This document shows, in pieces, positions 10,535 to 22,900 of a stretch of DNA of 64,000 nucleotides. Numbering within the stretch: the first letter of the stretch is position 1; every line of letters begins with the position of its first letter. Both the position numbers and the translations under genes were made by a program. The notes beneath the pieces were generated by a model that did no database searches, had not been told where the DNA came from, and was given only the letters and a program-made list of their open reading frames with translations. Origin of the DNA: Fonsecaea monophora. Taxonomy: Eukaryota; Ascomycota; Eurotiomycetes; Chaetothyriales; Herpotrichiellaceae. The stretch lies in NCBI RefSeq assembly GCF_001642475.1, contig NW_019173981.1, forward strand, positions 124,001 to 188,000, read 5' to 3'.

Positions 10535-11692
10535 ATGCCACCCAAGAAACTCCCACCTCCAACATCGCGGGCAGCCAAGCCGCAGCAGACACGGTCATCG
10601 CAGGAAAAGCAACAATCCCAAAGCACTCGAAACCCCGCAGCCACCAATGCACCTTCCACACCTGCCAGCGGGCCAGCGCCAGCGCCAGCGATTCCAGACC
10701 ACGAAGTGAAACAAAGCTCGTCCGTAAGCGCCCAGCTCGCCCTCGAAGCGGCAAAGAAAGCCTACGAGCTCCGTCAAGCCGCCTATGGCGCTGCCGACCC
10801 TAACGCCCGCGAAGAAATCCTGGCCAAGGCCGTCAACAAGGAGATCGAGGCCGAGTCGTTCGGCAAGGCCGCCAAGTATACTCGTTCCGGTGCGTTTCAG
10901 GGTCTCGCCGCCGGTGCTGGGCTCGGCGTGCAGCCCGGCGTGACGCTGGGGAAATTGACCGGTGCCTTGGTTGGCGGCGTGGTGTCGTCGGCTGGCGCGT
11001 TGTTGGGTGGTGGTATTGGCTCGGCATACGGGGCTATCAGTGGTCCATTTTGGGATCTGGGCCAGATGGCCAGCCACGGCGTCCGGAGTATCGTGGGCGA
11101 TTTTCCAAACTGGGAAGCCACCTCGAGTCAGAAAAAGGCGCTAGAGAAGATGGTGATGGAGGCGCAGAAGACCAAGGCCCCGACACAGGAGGAATTGGAG
11201 GAGATGCGGAGTGATGACGGAGGCCGCAGTCAGGCAGACTTCCAGCAATGGTCCAAGGACCTGACCAGCTACCTCCCGCGTATGCCATCCATGCCAAAAT
11301 TGCCTTCGATGTCGTCGATGCCGTCAATGCCGTCAATGCCGTCAGTTCCAGGACTAGGAGGGCTTTCTAGAGGGCAAACTGCCACAACCCAGGCCGAAAA
11401 CAAGGCCCAGCCAGCGACAGCATCGAACCAAGCTCGACAACAGAAATCATCAACAAAACCTGACAAGCCTCCCAAGCCTCAAGCTGCTCCCCCAAAACCA
11501 ACCAGTGGGATGCCTCCTTCGCAATCCCAACAAAAGACCAACGGAAATGCACCGAGAAAGGCGCCTAAGAAACTGGAGATCAGGCGTAAAGAGATGACTT
11601 CACCTTCACAGTCTACCCAGTCCACCATTCGAAGAAAGCCGCCCAAACTGGAGACGTGTTCCAAATCCACGACAGCGAACGGGAAGGCATGA
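10535..11692 (+). CDS. Glycine-zipper protein, uncharacterised
   Basis: Intronless frame of 385 residues. The ATG at 10535 (MPPKKLPPP) is preferred over the one at 10463, which would add 24 unremarkable residues. Layout: a Pro/Gln/Ser-rich basic N-terminus; an Ala-rich helical segment around residues 70-115; then a long glycine-zipper tract at about 119-176 with repeated GxxxG spacing (GAGLG, GALVGG, GGGIGSAYG), typical of close-packing helices at or in membranes. Next is a short Met-Pro-Ser repeat near residues 250-270, encoded by a degenerate 9-bp repeat, and a basic Pro/Ser/Lys-rich tail. No enzyme motif is present. Similar proteins occur in other ascomycetes as hypothetical proteins. Membrane association is an inference from the zipper. 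Confidence 0.8.
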   Translation: MPPKKLPPPTSRAAKPQQTRSSQEKQQSQSTRNPAATNAPSTPASGPAPAPAIPDHEVKQSSSVSAQLALEAAKKAYELRQAAYGAADPNAREEILAKAVNKEIEAESFGKAAKYTRSGAFQGLAAGAGLGVQPGVTLGKLTGALVGGVVSSAGALLGGGIGSAYGAISGPFWDLGQMASHGVRSIVGDFPNWEATSSQKKALEKMVMEAQKTKAPTQEELEEMRSDDGGRSQADFQQWSKDLTSYLPRMPSMPKLPSMSSMPSMPSMPSVPGLGGLSRGQTATTQAENKAQPATASNQARQQKSSTKPDKPPKPQAAPPKPTSGMPPSQSQQKTNGNAPRKAPKKLEIRRKEMTSPSQSTQSTIRRKPPKLETCSKSTTANGKA

Positions 11693-13859
11693 GATGGCAA
11701 AATGCACGAGTTATCAACCCAACCATCTAGGGGTTTTGGTGAGATGTGTCAGCAAACAGGATATCCAGGCATCGTCGTCTGCAGGAATGCCCTCTGGATG
11801 ACCTCCAGCCACGGGTAGTATTCTCCAGCATCAGAGCCAGCGTGTGAATCTTGAAAGGATTGCCTGCCCTGCTGAACCAGGCACACGCAAGCGTTTACAG
11901 CGTCGAGGCAATCCCTTAACAGTCATGACCGGGGGAATTGACTTGATCACGCCTTGAGGAAATGGAAAACCCGAGCAAAAGTTTCCCCCAGCTACGAGCA
12001 GTGATGGAGGACCACATTTCCATGATTGCCATTCTTCCTTCGAAAGAGCTGAGTTCTCGTTTCCGTTCGCGCGGTGGAGTCGTCAATCGCGCGTTGGAAC
12101 AGACACCAGCGTTGGAACAGACACCAGCGTTGGAACAGACACCAGCTTTCGGACCACAAGAAGAACCATGTGAAACAGCAGTTGAATAGTGCAGGGCAGG
12201 GCATGGCAGAGAAGACGTACCCACTTGCCACTTCTGTAACCCCAGCTGCCCAAGGCGGCAGTGCAGTTCAAGCCAGGATTCTCGGTTCTCGCCCTCCTGG
12301 ACCCGGTGAAACGAGAAATAAGGTCGACCCTCCTACGTTCGGCAGATCGGCAGCATAAATGGGGACGAACCCGCCGAGTCAGCGAGTCAGCAGGACTCGG
12401 GTCCTGGTCTCGACGGTACGGAGCGAGCCAGATTGCTGGAAGGATGGGAGGATGGAAGGAAGAATAGAGAGCGGATCAGTGTGTCTGTCTGATTGTGGGG
12501 AAGGAAGGGTTTTAGAGAGAACCTCCTTTGGTGTTGTGTCGTGTTGAGCACTGAAATCACCGCTCTGACAAAGGAAAGAGTCCCGAGTAACAACAGTTAA
12601 CCAGGAACCAGGCATTCGACAGGCGAGTGAGCAGTGGAGAGGGTGTATAGCCTTCCGAGTACTCGGCATTTATTCCTTAGAGGTAGCTCCGGGGAAGTTG
12701 GATCGAGGAATTCCAACAAAATATACTTTGTCGATCCCTGTTCCTTCGGATTCCATCTCATCTCCTGCTCCGCAAATCCACCTGCAAGGCTAAGGTCTGA
12801 CTTCTGTACCTACATAGATACACGTACTTTAGCCCGACGCTCCTCCACTCCGGGGTTTTAAGAGTACCCCAGGACCCAGGACCCAGGGCTCAAGACCAAG
12901 GTAGGCAAGTAAGAGGCGGCATATTCGTAAGTGCCTTTGCGTGGCTCCAAGGCGTGAAGAGCGTGTGAGGTAGCACTAGGTACCTATGTAGGATGTAGGT
13001 GGGAATTGTCTCCTCTCCTTCCACTTGGGCGACGGCAGACAGCAGACGGCAGGCGGACGGGAAGGATTCGACATGATCGACACATTACCCATTCCACGCA
13101 CTCCCGTCCCATCCCTATTGCCCGTTCCCGAGCAGCTAGTGGCTACCCCTACGATCCCGCGTGGTGAGCTCCCACAAAAATCCTCCGTCCTTGTCCGCAT
13201 TTCATTATTAGTGTCGTCCCCAGACTGACCGAATCCACCATACCAACCATGCTCGTAAAGGGCAGAGGTAAGGAAGGACTCGGCCCTGTTGATCTGTTGA
13301 TCCAGTCCCCATCCCCCAGTTTCCGCATGATGCATTATGCACAATGTCGATCATGTTTTGGGTTCGGCTGCGGTAGATCATCTCCAGCAGGTCGAGTGGT
13401 TCCTCTCCACTCCTGGCAACAAGCACATGTCATCCATCGAGGACGACTCAAACACCTACTCCGTATACCTACCGACTCGGTACAGAACGAGCATGAGTGG
13501 CCAGAACAGTGAGTAGGAGAGGAGACCTAGGTCAAAGAGCCGGCGAGCATATACAGAGATAACTCAGAAGAAGAATATTTGGATAATGGCATCGTTCAAT
13601 CTGCCTAAACTATCTACTCTCATAGCATGAATGGCAAAAGGGGTATGTAAGCACGACCGATTTTGTCAAGCGTAGACTGGATAGCCTCTCCACTTAAACA
13701 TAGCATCCGCCGTGTCTTCTGGCTCAGCGATCGACGTGATTCATCAATCTCGAATGAAAATCTCGAATAAACATGGGCTTTATGCATGCTCGGTAAAGAT
13801 TGTTTCGGGTATCCACGATACGCTCTTGCTTTCGTAGTTGATACTGACCAGACGCGGGC
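11693..13859. other. Intergenic, no gene seen
   Basis: 2.2 kb between the glycine-zipper gene and the 3' end of the sugar transporter. Apart from the 18-bp tandem repeat at 12091-12144 I see nothing supportable; the ORFs are short and lack domains. Confidence 0.55.
12091..12144. repeat. Tandem repeat, 3 x 18 bp
   Basis: Three perfect copies of an 18-bp unit beginning GCGTTGGAACAG lie head to tail. The unit is a multiple of three, so an ORF at 11962-12189 would read LEQTPA three times. That ORF is only 75 codons and has no other support, so I call the repeat and not a gene. Confidence 0.9.
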
Positions 13860-16029
13860 TCAAACGTTTGCCGTCTTCTCGGTAACCTCTTCACGATCGG
13901 AGGAAACATATTCGTCCGCATCGAACTTGTAGAGCTGTGGTGGAGTAAGGCCCTTTCGTCGAAGAATTTGAGTCTTGAACCAGTATGGGAACACCTGGTT
14001 GACTTGGTAATGCATGTGTGTACGAGTCGGCACGGCAAAGACGTAATCCAACTCTTCCAGGGTCCGCTGTTTGGTCTCTGGAAGCCACAAGAAGATCATG
14101 AAGAATGCAACAACGTTCAGTCCGGCATAGAATCCAAATGCACCCTGTGGTTTCATCGCTTGGAGCATACGCGGGAACGTAAGAGACAGGACTGACGCCC
14201 AGAAGTTGTTGGTCGCCACGGCCCACGACATGCCAACTTCACGATGAGACAGTGGGAAAACTTCGGCCGAGTAGGTAAATGGGACAGGCCCTTCTCCAGG
14301 CGAGTAGAAGGCGTCGAACAAGAAAATGAATAGCGCAATGAGTCCGAGATGCGCGTCGCTGCTCTCCGGAATCCAGAAGCAGAATCCAGCTGCCAGCAAA
14401 GTCCAGCACATGTTGGGGAACGTGAAGAGCAACAGCGCCCTGCGGCCGAAGGTGTCAATCGTCCAGACGGCGGGCCAGGCGAAGAGAAAGTTGACCAGGC
14501 CGAAACCCCAAGATGCGAGCAAGGAACCTGTCACGCTGGCTCCCGCGTTGGAAAAGACAGTGGATGAGTAAAAAGCAATGATGTTGATGCCACACATCTG
14601 CTGTGCAATCATCACGACACCTGAAGCCTGGGTTGCGCGTCGAATACGCGGGATGGTAAATAGTTCGATGAATCGAGTGAAGATGTTGCCATGAGTGGCG
14701 ACTGCTGACTCCTCGACGAGAATGTCTTCCTGGACAAGTTGTGCGTGAATGTAGTAAAGATCACGAGCCGCTTGAAGAGGGCTTCTTCGCAGTCGGAGCA
14801 AAGCTTTGTATGCTTTGGAGTGGCGTCCTTTCTTCATCAACCAACGAGGAGACTGATGATAGGTTAGTCGTGAGGTTCTCTAAAGGCTGTTCTACCAGAC
14901 TCACCTCTGGGCAGAACCAGATACCAGCAACGAGGGGTATAGCAGGAATAAAGGCGGAACCCAACTGCAGGCGCCACGCTATGTCGCCAGTGTCCTTGAC
15001 CGCCAGGTTTGCGCAAGTACCCAAAAAGATTCCGAACGCCGTCCACACTTGCCACGACATAACGAGACCACCACGGATGTTGGTTGGGGACTGGCTTGTT
15101 GTTAGTGATCAAACGTTGTTCCGGACATGACTCGGAGCTTTGAAATTCGGGCTCCAGTTATGACAGATGAAAGGGACTTACATTTTCAGCCGAGAACACA
15201 GGAACAGTCACTTCTTTGAGACCCATACCGATACCCAAAAGGATACGAGTCGCGACCAACTGCCCCCAGTGTTGAGTACAAGCTGAGCCAATAGGTGCGA
15301 GCAGAGAGAAGACGGCACCAACGAAAATAGTTCCGCGACGGCCAAGCCAGTCATTCAGGGGATCGGAGATCCATCCCGCACTGCAGGGGTCAGTATGGCC
15401 TGGATGTAAAGGTGGTAGAAGGAACATACAAGAAGGCGATGGCGATGTAAGGGCAGGAGTTGATGAATCCAATTAGCCATGAGTTGTCTTCACAGTTGCC
15501 TTTGGCTTCGCAAACTGGACCAGAATCAGGAATACCGAAGGCGACTGGGAAAGTCAGGTTGGCGCCATTGGATCCCGTTTGATCCCAGCCCTGGATAGCT
15601 GCGGCGATCGAGTTGAGGACAATGGTAAAGTAGAGGGTCTTGGGGTGTCTCCAGCGGTGGGTGACTTCCTCGCGGAGGAGTTGACGTTCGCTCTCTTCCA
15701 GTTCGGGGATATGCTCGATAGCATGGGGACTCTGGGCAACCAGCGCACCCTTTTTCAAGAGCGGCAGGATGTCGGTCAAGCCGTTTTCATTGGCGTAGTT
15801 TTCGACATCTTGGAGCATCTGCTCACGCGGGATGCCAACCAGAGGATTGCGAACTCTGTACAACGTGTTAGTGGAACCAACTCGGACGGGAGCGCGAAGC
15901 GTGATTGACTCACTCTCCAGTGGTGTTGGATGTCAGTTGAGCTACACTGGCCTTGCGTTTGGACTCGTCAGCGAAGAGGATACTCTCTCTGCGGTGCTCC
16001 TGAGCAGGAGCATCCTTGATGTCAGCCAT
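13860..16029 (-). CDS. MFS sugar/polyol transporter
   Basis: Exons on the minus strand: 16029-15914, 15855-15430, 15380-15182, 15090-14905 and 14852-13860. All four introns (49-91 bp) have GT..AG ends and keep the frame, giving 639 residues. The start is MADIKDAPAQ at 16029. A long cytoplasmic N-terminus (about 100 residues) precedes twelve expected membrane spans. Sugar-porter signatures are clear: DWLGRRGTIF after span 2, PESPRWL before the central loop, DTFGRRALLLF after span 8 and PETKQRTLEEL after span 12. The extended N-terminus and the GWDQTGSNGANL region resemble fungal polyol/myo-inositol-type porters, but the substrate cannot be read from sequence. It would act at the plasma membrane as a proton symporter or facilitator. 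Confidence 0.92.
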
Positions 16030-19000
16030 GGTGGTGGTCAAGATCTCCGGAGGTTTAACGGGTAAAGAGAACAGGAGGACACGACGGAGGGGAGAGAGGA
16101 ATGACGAGTTGAGCAGATGGGGAACGGCCGATCTCTTTATGAAGCTTTCGCAGGGTGAGGCAGCTTCACTAGTGCTAACGTGCAGCAGTGGGCACGCAGA
16201 CCAGAGTGAAGATCAGCTCCAAGTACGGTTGAATTCACACAGATTGGACACTCGTGCGGTGCTCCTCATCTCGTAACCCTGGTCACTCCTCATTCATGGG
16301 TCCCCGGTGGCATTCTGCATCTGAGCATCAGCATGTGGGGGGAGGAACCGGGGGAGCCAAGTTCTGGAGGGCCGCTGATCGAGTCGTGATTCGGAAATAG
16401 GAATATTGTTGGACCGAGAAGAGCAAGGGAGGAGCCATCACGCGACACGACAAGGGGTGGTGGACGCGAGGGGGGGGCAAGGGAGGGAGGGTGGAAGGGT
16501 CAGGCAGCCACTGGAAACGGCAACGAGGTGGTTTGTGCAACATCAATGGACTTGGGCCCAAGCGCATCAAGTAGTGGAAGGGAAAACCTAGGAATAATGC
16601 AGCGACTTGAGCAGGACGAGGCAAGGTTTGACGTGAGAGAAAGCCAATGAGATACACAGGAGGTAGAGGAGAAAGACGAGAAAGATGGGGCTGAGCGCAG
16701 TCACTCAACCTCATCCTTTCAATCTTCGGCCTCCATCTTCCTCCACCTCCTCGACCAGAAGGGACTAAGTTAGCAACTTGTCACTCTACGAGTACCTACG
16801 CCCCCTCGCCCCCCCTTGTCGCGCCGAGATGCCTATGTCGTCTTTGCGGTCCATGCACTCTGCATGTCCTTCGGGTATTTGGCCACCACTACCGAACATT
16901 TGAATTGGAGCGGCTGCAAATCGTTGAGACGTCTGGATGACGACTACCTCCGAAATACAGAGAAGACACATTAGCCCTACCCCTGCAATGCTTCCCCAAC
17001 GACCTGTCTACTGGCTACTGGCTACAGACGAGATGCCTCCCATGTCTACCCCTCGAAGCTGCAGTCTGCCGGCACTCCTCACCAACCAACGTGCGGATTC
17101 TTGGCCCGTCAAAAGCTTCAGAAGGCTTGGGTCACAACAAGAATCAATAAGAAAACGCCTTAGTCAAGAGGTTGGAGACAATTTTGGTACGGCGCCAGGC
17201 TTGGAATCCGCCTTGTGATCGGCCAGCCCACATACAATCTGGGGGGATCCGTCCTCTAGGCTGACGGCTCAAACACCGCGGCCAAGGTTAGTGGCGTCGT
17301 TAGCACTGGATTCCCAATCCGCCCAGCCAGCGATCGGCAGATGACATGCTATTCCAAACCCAAACTGATCATCCCCTTGGTGGCTGGCATGTTGGCCAAA
17401 GAGCAATTCGGACCAATGTCCAGACACACTTGTTACTACTTGTACAACTAGTACTTCGTCACCTGCGACCCGGTTTGTGACATAAGCCAAGTGGTTGAAA
17501 TACGATTTGGGGCCACGAATACTAATTGTCCAAGGGCAATCCTGTCAGTCTTAACGAGGCAACTTTGGCACAGGTGAAAATTTTCAATAAAAGGCCCTCA
17601 TCCAACAAGACCTGTACTTGGTAGACAACTTTGTGGACCAAGGTGGTACTGTCCCTATAACCGGTGAGATAGAGCGGAGACTCTGTGCCTCAAGCAAGGG
17701 ACAAGTCAGGAGAGCCACATGAATACAGGCCCGCCAGAGTTGCCACAATTCTACGGACCTCTTTACGATTGAGCCGGTGGCCAGGCATGCCGACTTTCTT
17801 GCCTTTGCGCAAATACGCCCCTGGACTAATAATGGCGCGAATAAGTGTGACTTGGGCTGAACACTGGAAAAACAGGCTAACCAGAGAGCGTAGTTGGGCT
17901 GACTTTTCTCGAACATTTCCTTCTACAATCTGGTCACGCTCAGACCTTCGTTTCCGCCTTGGCCAACGCCACAATGTGGGATCGTGGAGATGCGGGCGCA
18001 CCTTACTTCCCTCTCTTTCCCACTTACGCCAGCGACGAAGCCTGGTGTGAGTCAGCATGTGAAGGCAGCCTTTGGAATATTCTACCCTATCCTGCAACTT
18101 GTCGCGGTCCTATACCAGGTCCAGCAAAGTCGTCAACTCTATCAGGTCTCTAGTATCGTCGCTTGGAGGCTGTCGAATCATGGGGACTGGAAAATCCCGC
18201 AACTTGGGTCCACATTATTCATAATTGCGACAAAGTCTCCTGGGTTCTTTTGACTATGCCTCTATCCACTTTGGGCTAACATGGTTTTGCTAAGGAGCGC
18301 CACGAAGCGCATTTCTTGATAGAGCGGCCGATGGTGCCGGAGGTGACACCCATGTATTATCACGAATCATGTTGTTGGGGGAGTCCCCAGCATATCTCCA
18401 GCCTCGCTTCACACCATATCCTAGCCTTTGCCTCATGGAGCGCATTACAGCCGAAGATGCTCTGCTCAGCGATGCGAAATGCTACCCCAGTATGCAGGCG
18501 CAGGTGAGGTGGTCCCAGGACACGGCACAAGATGACAAGATCCCTACAAGGCATGGAGAATTCGGTCTTGCCGGTCCAATGAGTCCCGCTGCCTTTTCTG
18601 AGACGCCGATACCGCGTCACGTCCTTAGGCTGACGAACATATGCTGCTCACGCGAGATAATAGGGAAATCCTCTAGCCGATGAAGATAGCATCCTGATTA
18701 TACGATGACAGTCGAAAGGACGGCCGCCGTCGACCACCCAAGGTTCTATCCAAGTACGAGTGCACACTACCTGGCATTCAATGAATCTGCCGTGAGGGGA
18801 CTGTATGATGATGTCTCTAAGCGTCATCTTCAATTCAAAAGACTCGTCCAACGCGCGTTCTGCAACCACTCGTATATCTCGGCGCAGATACGCATGTTGT
18901 CACCGTTCACTATCTGGCTGTCTCTTGGGCTCTCAACAGTCTAAAGAGAACCTCAAGAGAGGACTTATTTTCCTCGATCGAGTTAGCACAGTGGTCATAC

Positions 19001-19999
19001 TCAGGGTTGGGCCAAATCAACAACTCCAGACGAGAACCATTGAATGTGGAACTTTGAACCCCCCTTAAGTCCTTACCAGTGTCGTGTGATATCGAATCCT
19101 GACACTTTCCATGTCTGATTTCAGCTGCGACTATAGAAAGGCATCGGCTACCCGGAGCGCTGAGCTCAACTAAAAAGGTAGGGAGAGGTTGTAACCCACA
19201 CCAGACAGGAGGGTTAGTCCCACAAAACAGCTCAAAGGACGCGGCCACAGTCCTGGCATGCTCGTTGTGGATCTGACCGCCAGCCGGACTCACGGTATTG
19301 CCATCTATGGTCACCAGCACAATGACTTGTGATAATGATTGTGTTATTTCCTCCCCCCCCCCCCCCCCCCCCGGGGACTTCATCGCCCTTTGAGGGTGGC
19401 GAACCGTTCCGCTACCAACCCATCAAACACAAACCTTCCGAGAGGGAGTCTTGCTTGTCGCCCTGTGGCCCTGTGAAGGTGGTAGTCGTCTACAAAGGTC
19501 GACGGAACCACGAACCTAGCTGCGCAAGCTACGGTCGTGGTGGTTGATGCCAAGCCATCCTGGACATCCATGTCCCACGCCGCGCGCTTTTGCATGCATA
19601 CAAGACCGAGATTCTGCGTGGTATACGAGAGGAAGCCAAAACAAAAAGTCACCGCACCGGTCTTGAACTCTGCGAATACGAGTAGGCGGGCGGACTTTTT
19701 CGTCCAACACGGCAAGTAAACGGGACAGTAGGTGCATGTTGGGAGTTAATCAATTGTGATTTTGTTACATTCGTTCTTCTCAAGCCTGACCCTCTCAAAG
19801 AAGGGCGTTTTCCACACAAGCACACAGCCGCCGCTTGCTTGGTCCTGTAGACTCCCAATGTTGGGGAAAAAAAAATTCAAGATTTTTCTCATCGAAAACT
19901 GTTCTTACATGTTAATGGCCAATCAATCATTCAAACCCACGGGACGATCTGAGAATATTTCTGGCGACCTCTCTCTTACTTCTTCGGCTGGATGTAACT
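16030..19999. other. Gene-poor stretch of about 4 kb
   Basis: Upstream of the sugar transporter and downstream of SWR1. No ORF over about 160 codons and none with a convincing motif. The only marked feature is a 20-C homopolymer at 19353-19372. It could hold long promoters, unrecognised multi-exon genes or decayed repeats. Confidence 0.5.
19353..19372. repeat. Poly-C homopolymer, 20 bp
   Basis: Twenty consecutive cytosines on the plus strand, followed by GGGG. The true length may differ, because such runs are unreliable in assemblies. Confidence 0.9.
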
Positions 20000-22900
20000 T
20001 CATCTCACTCTGCGAATGCGGTGTTCGTCGCGTCCTTTCCTCCCCTTCTTTCCCTTCTTCGAGTCTTTGCCTGGCCCGAGCGGAATGTCCTTCATCAGAT
20101 ACCTCTGCAATTGGATCAAGTACTCGTCGATGTGATGGATCCTGTCGTCTTGTGATTCTTCGATGGCCGCATCGGTTGTTCCAAACGGTCCATTTGGCAC
20201 ACCGCCATAGGCAGGTGTACTTCTGGCATCACCTGTCTGAGTCCTCGGCGTGGCACTGGTTCTCCCATCCTCAAAGTCACCCTCATCTGCATGCTGCAAT
20301 TCTCTTGCCGCGACTTTGGCCGCCGCACGATCCTCCTGGTCTTCGGCTTGCTCCAGTACTCCGATACTGGTTTTGTCGTTGCCCAGGACACGATCCATTG
20401 CTTTCCCCGCTTCATCCTCCTCGGCATTCTCGTCAAGCATATCTCGGTAGGTCATCCTGTTCATGTAATCTGTGGTGAAATCACCCTCCTGGATAACCAC
20501 ATCATCGAGCATCTGCTTTTGATTGGCTTTTCTAAGAATGTTGGACTCAATAGTGTGCTCCGAGACAAAGCGATAGATGTGGACATCTCGCGTTTGGCCA
20601 ATGCGGTGCGCCCGGTCAGTGCATTGTTTATCCATGGCCGGGTTCCAATCGAGGTCGTAGAAGATGACAGTGTCAGCTCCGGTCAAGTTGATGCCGAGTC
20701 CACCAGAACGGGAGGAAAGGATGAAACAAAGGATGCGCGTGTCGTTGTTGAACCTCTCGGTGAGGATCTGTCGCTGTTCGACTTTTGTGGCACCGTCGAG
20801 TCGTAGGTACCGATGGCCGTGGATGTTGAGGAATTGCTCAAGGATATCAAGAACTTTGGTCATTTGTGTGAAGATCAATGCGCGATGGCCACCGGCTTGG
20901 AGCTGGCGAAGTAATTTGTCCAGTCTCTGCAATTTGCCACAGTCATATTGCAGGAGGCGTTTGTCAGGGAACGCAATGGAGAGTTTCATCCGCGCGAGGT
21001 GAAATGGATCCCCTGCATCACCCTTTAGGGTCGATTCTGCTGCTTCTCGTATTGCTTGAGCTCCGGCGTCTGTGACAGTCCTAGCATAGAGATCTGTCGC
21101 CACCACCGCAGGGGTGACACATGCATATTTGTCGATGAAGGGTTGCATCTGTTCAGACCTCGACTGCACAGAATGAACAAGATCAAAGGACTGAATTGGC
21201 TGCCCTTTAGACCAGAATCGGCTTAAAGCCCTGCGTGGTGGCAGTCTGGATAGTCTCTCATAAGTCGTATTTATGGTCAACCGTTCAATCAGGCCACGGC
21301 CGTAAATCGGGTGTTGATGGTGTTTGTATGCTTCATAATACATGGTGCGGTCCAACTCCTGAAGCCGGATTCTCCGACCAACGTTCTCGAGGGATCCGAG
21401 CACACCCTGCCGATTCGTCCCGCACCACAAGGCGGCATTGTCGTTGCAGATACCATGGTGGGAGAATGACAAGATCCTTCGGGATTGTGCCTCTCTCAGG
21501 GTCTTGAATTTGCTGTAGGCATGTCGTTTAGTAGTCTCGATTACTTCAATCATGGACATCCGCTCCTCCGAAATAGGCGCCAGCCGTAAGAAGTCAAAGT
21601 CTAGATCGTTCAAGGCGTCCAACATTAGCCTCCGACGAACCAAGAGATCCTTAATCTCGAAGTCCGCTGCTGCAGACTTGTGCATTGCAAACGATGTATT
21701 GATCGGTCGTGTTTCAAAAAGGTCGGGATGGTTGCAGACTTTGCGCAGCTGCATCAAGGCGTTGATGATTGACAAATAGTTACCCGAAGCCAATGTTTCC
21801 TTCGTCTGGGCTCTGGACATGAAGCCGTCGTACAATTGTCGTTGACGTTTGGACAAACGACACAGCTCAACGTGTTCGTATTTGGCTGGCATTTGTTTCT
21901 CCACGTCCGCTTTCAATCGACGAAGGAGGAATGGACGAATGACTTTGTGAAGTTTCGAAACCTGTTCTCGATCCTCCTCGTCTAGAACCTGGCGACCATG
22001 CTCCAGAATCGACTCCACGGGCCTCTTGAACCATTCCGACCACTCTTTCAGACCAGCAAATGCGTCGTCCTCGCCCTCATTTTCTTGACCATAGTGAAGA
22101 AAGAAGAGAAGGGACCATAGTTCGGTCAAATTGTTCTGAAGAGGTGTTCCTGTCAAAAGCAGTCGTGCTCTCGTGTTAAATGTCATCATGGTCTGCCATC
22201 GCTCCGAACGAAAATTTTTGATGTTGTGAGCTTCGTCCAGGATCATATAATGCCACCGTCGTCTCTTGAAAGAGTTTGCATCCTGTAAGACCAATTGATA
22301 CGACGTAATGCACACGTTAAAGCTGTCGTCTGCCATCCAGCCTCTCCTTTTTTGCTTTCGTTCTTCAAGGCTACCGTAATATGTCAGAACCTTGAAACCA
22401 GGCAAGAACTTTTTGAACTCCATCTCCCAGTTCAGCATGACGCTTGTGGGTACAACGATAAGATGAGGACCCCAAACTTCGTAGACCTCAGCAAGGTGAG
22501 CCAAGAGCGCAATGCTTTGAATGGTCTTGCCGAGACCCATCTCGTCGGCCAGGATCCCACTTCTGCCATGAGCATACAGATCCGCAAGCCAATCTAACCC
22601 TTCGTGTTGGTACTCACGAAGCGTACCTCGCAACAAGGAGGGAACAGGAGTTTTGATAGCTGGCTTTGTTTCTGAAGTTGTGATGGACGGTGCAGAATCC
22701 ACATGAGCGTCGATGGAAGAGACCGACTCCGGTTCGGACATTTTCGTTGCAGTCGTATGAGGAGAGGTATAGGTGCTAGGCTCCTGACTTCCGGGGTCTT
22801 CAGAAGCAAGTCGCGCAACCTGAAGGTGACTGGGAGGCGTCACGTCTCGCATTTTGACGTCACCAGGTTCCGGAGCAGTTGGTGTTTCTATCAGCATATT

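Noticed and set aside
17584..18153. ORFs of 110-135 codons on both strands in the 17.6-18.1 kb gap
   Set aside because: No recognisable domain, and no conserved splice pattern linking them to neighbouring exons.
18434..18490. Peptide MERITAEDALL resembling a kinase C-lobe end
   Set aside because: Only about ten residues fit and no other kinase motif lies nearby; chance is likely.
19756..20478. 240-codon plus-strand ORF overlapping the SWR1 3' end
   Set aside because: Its second half is antisense to SWR1 and its first half has no motif or codon pattern.
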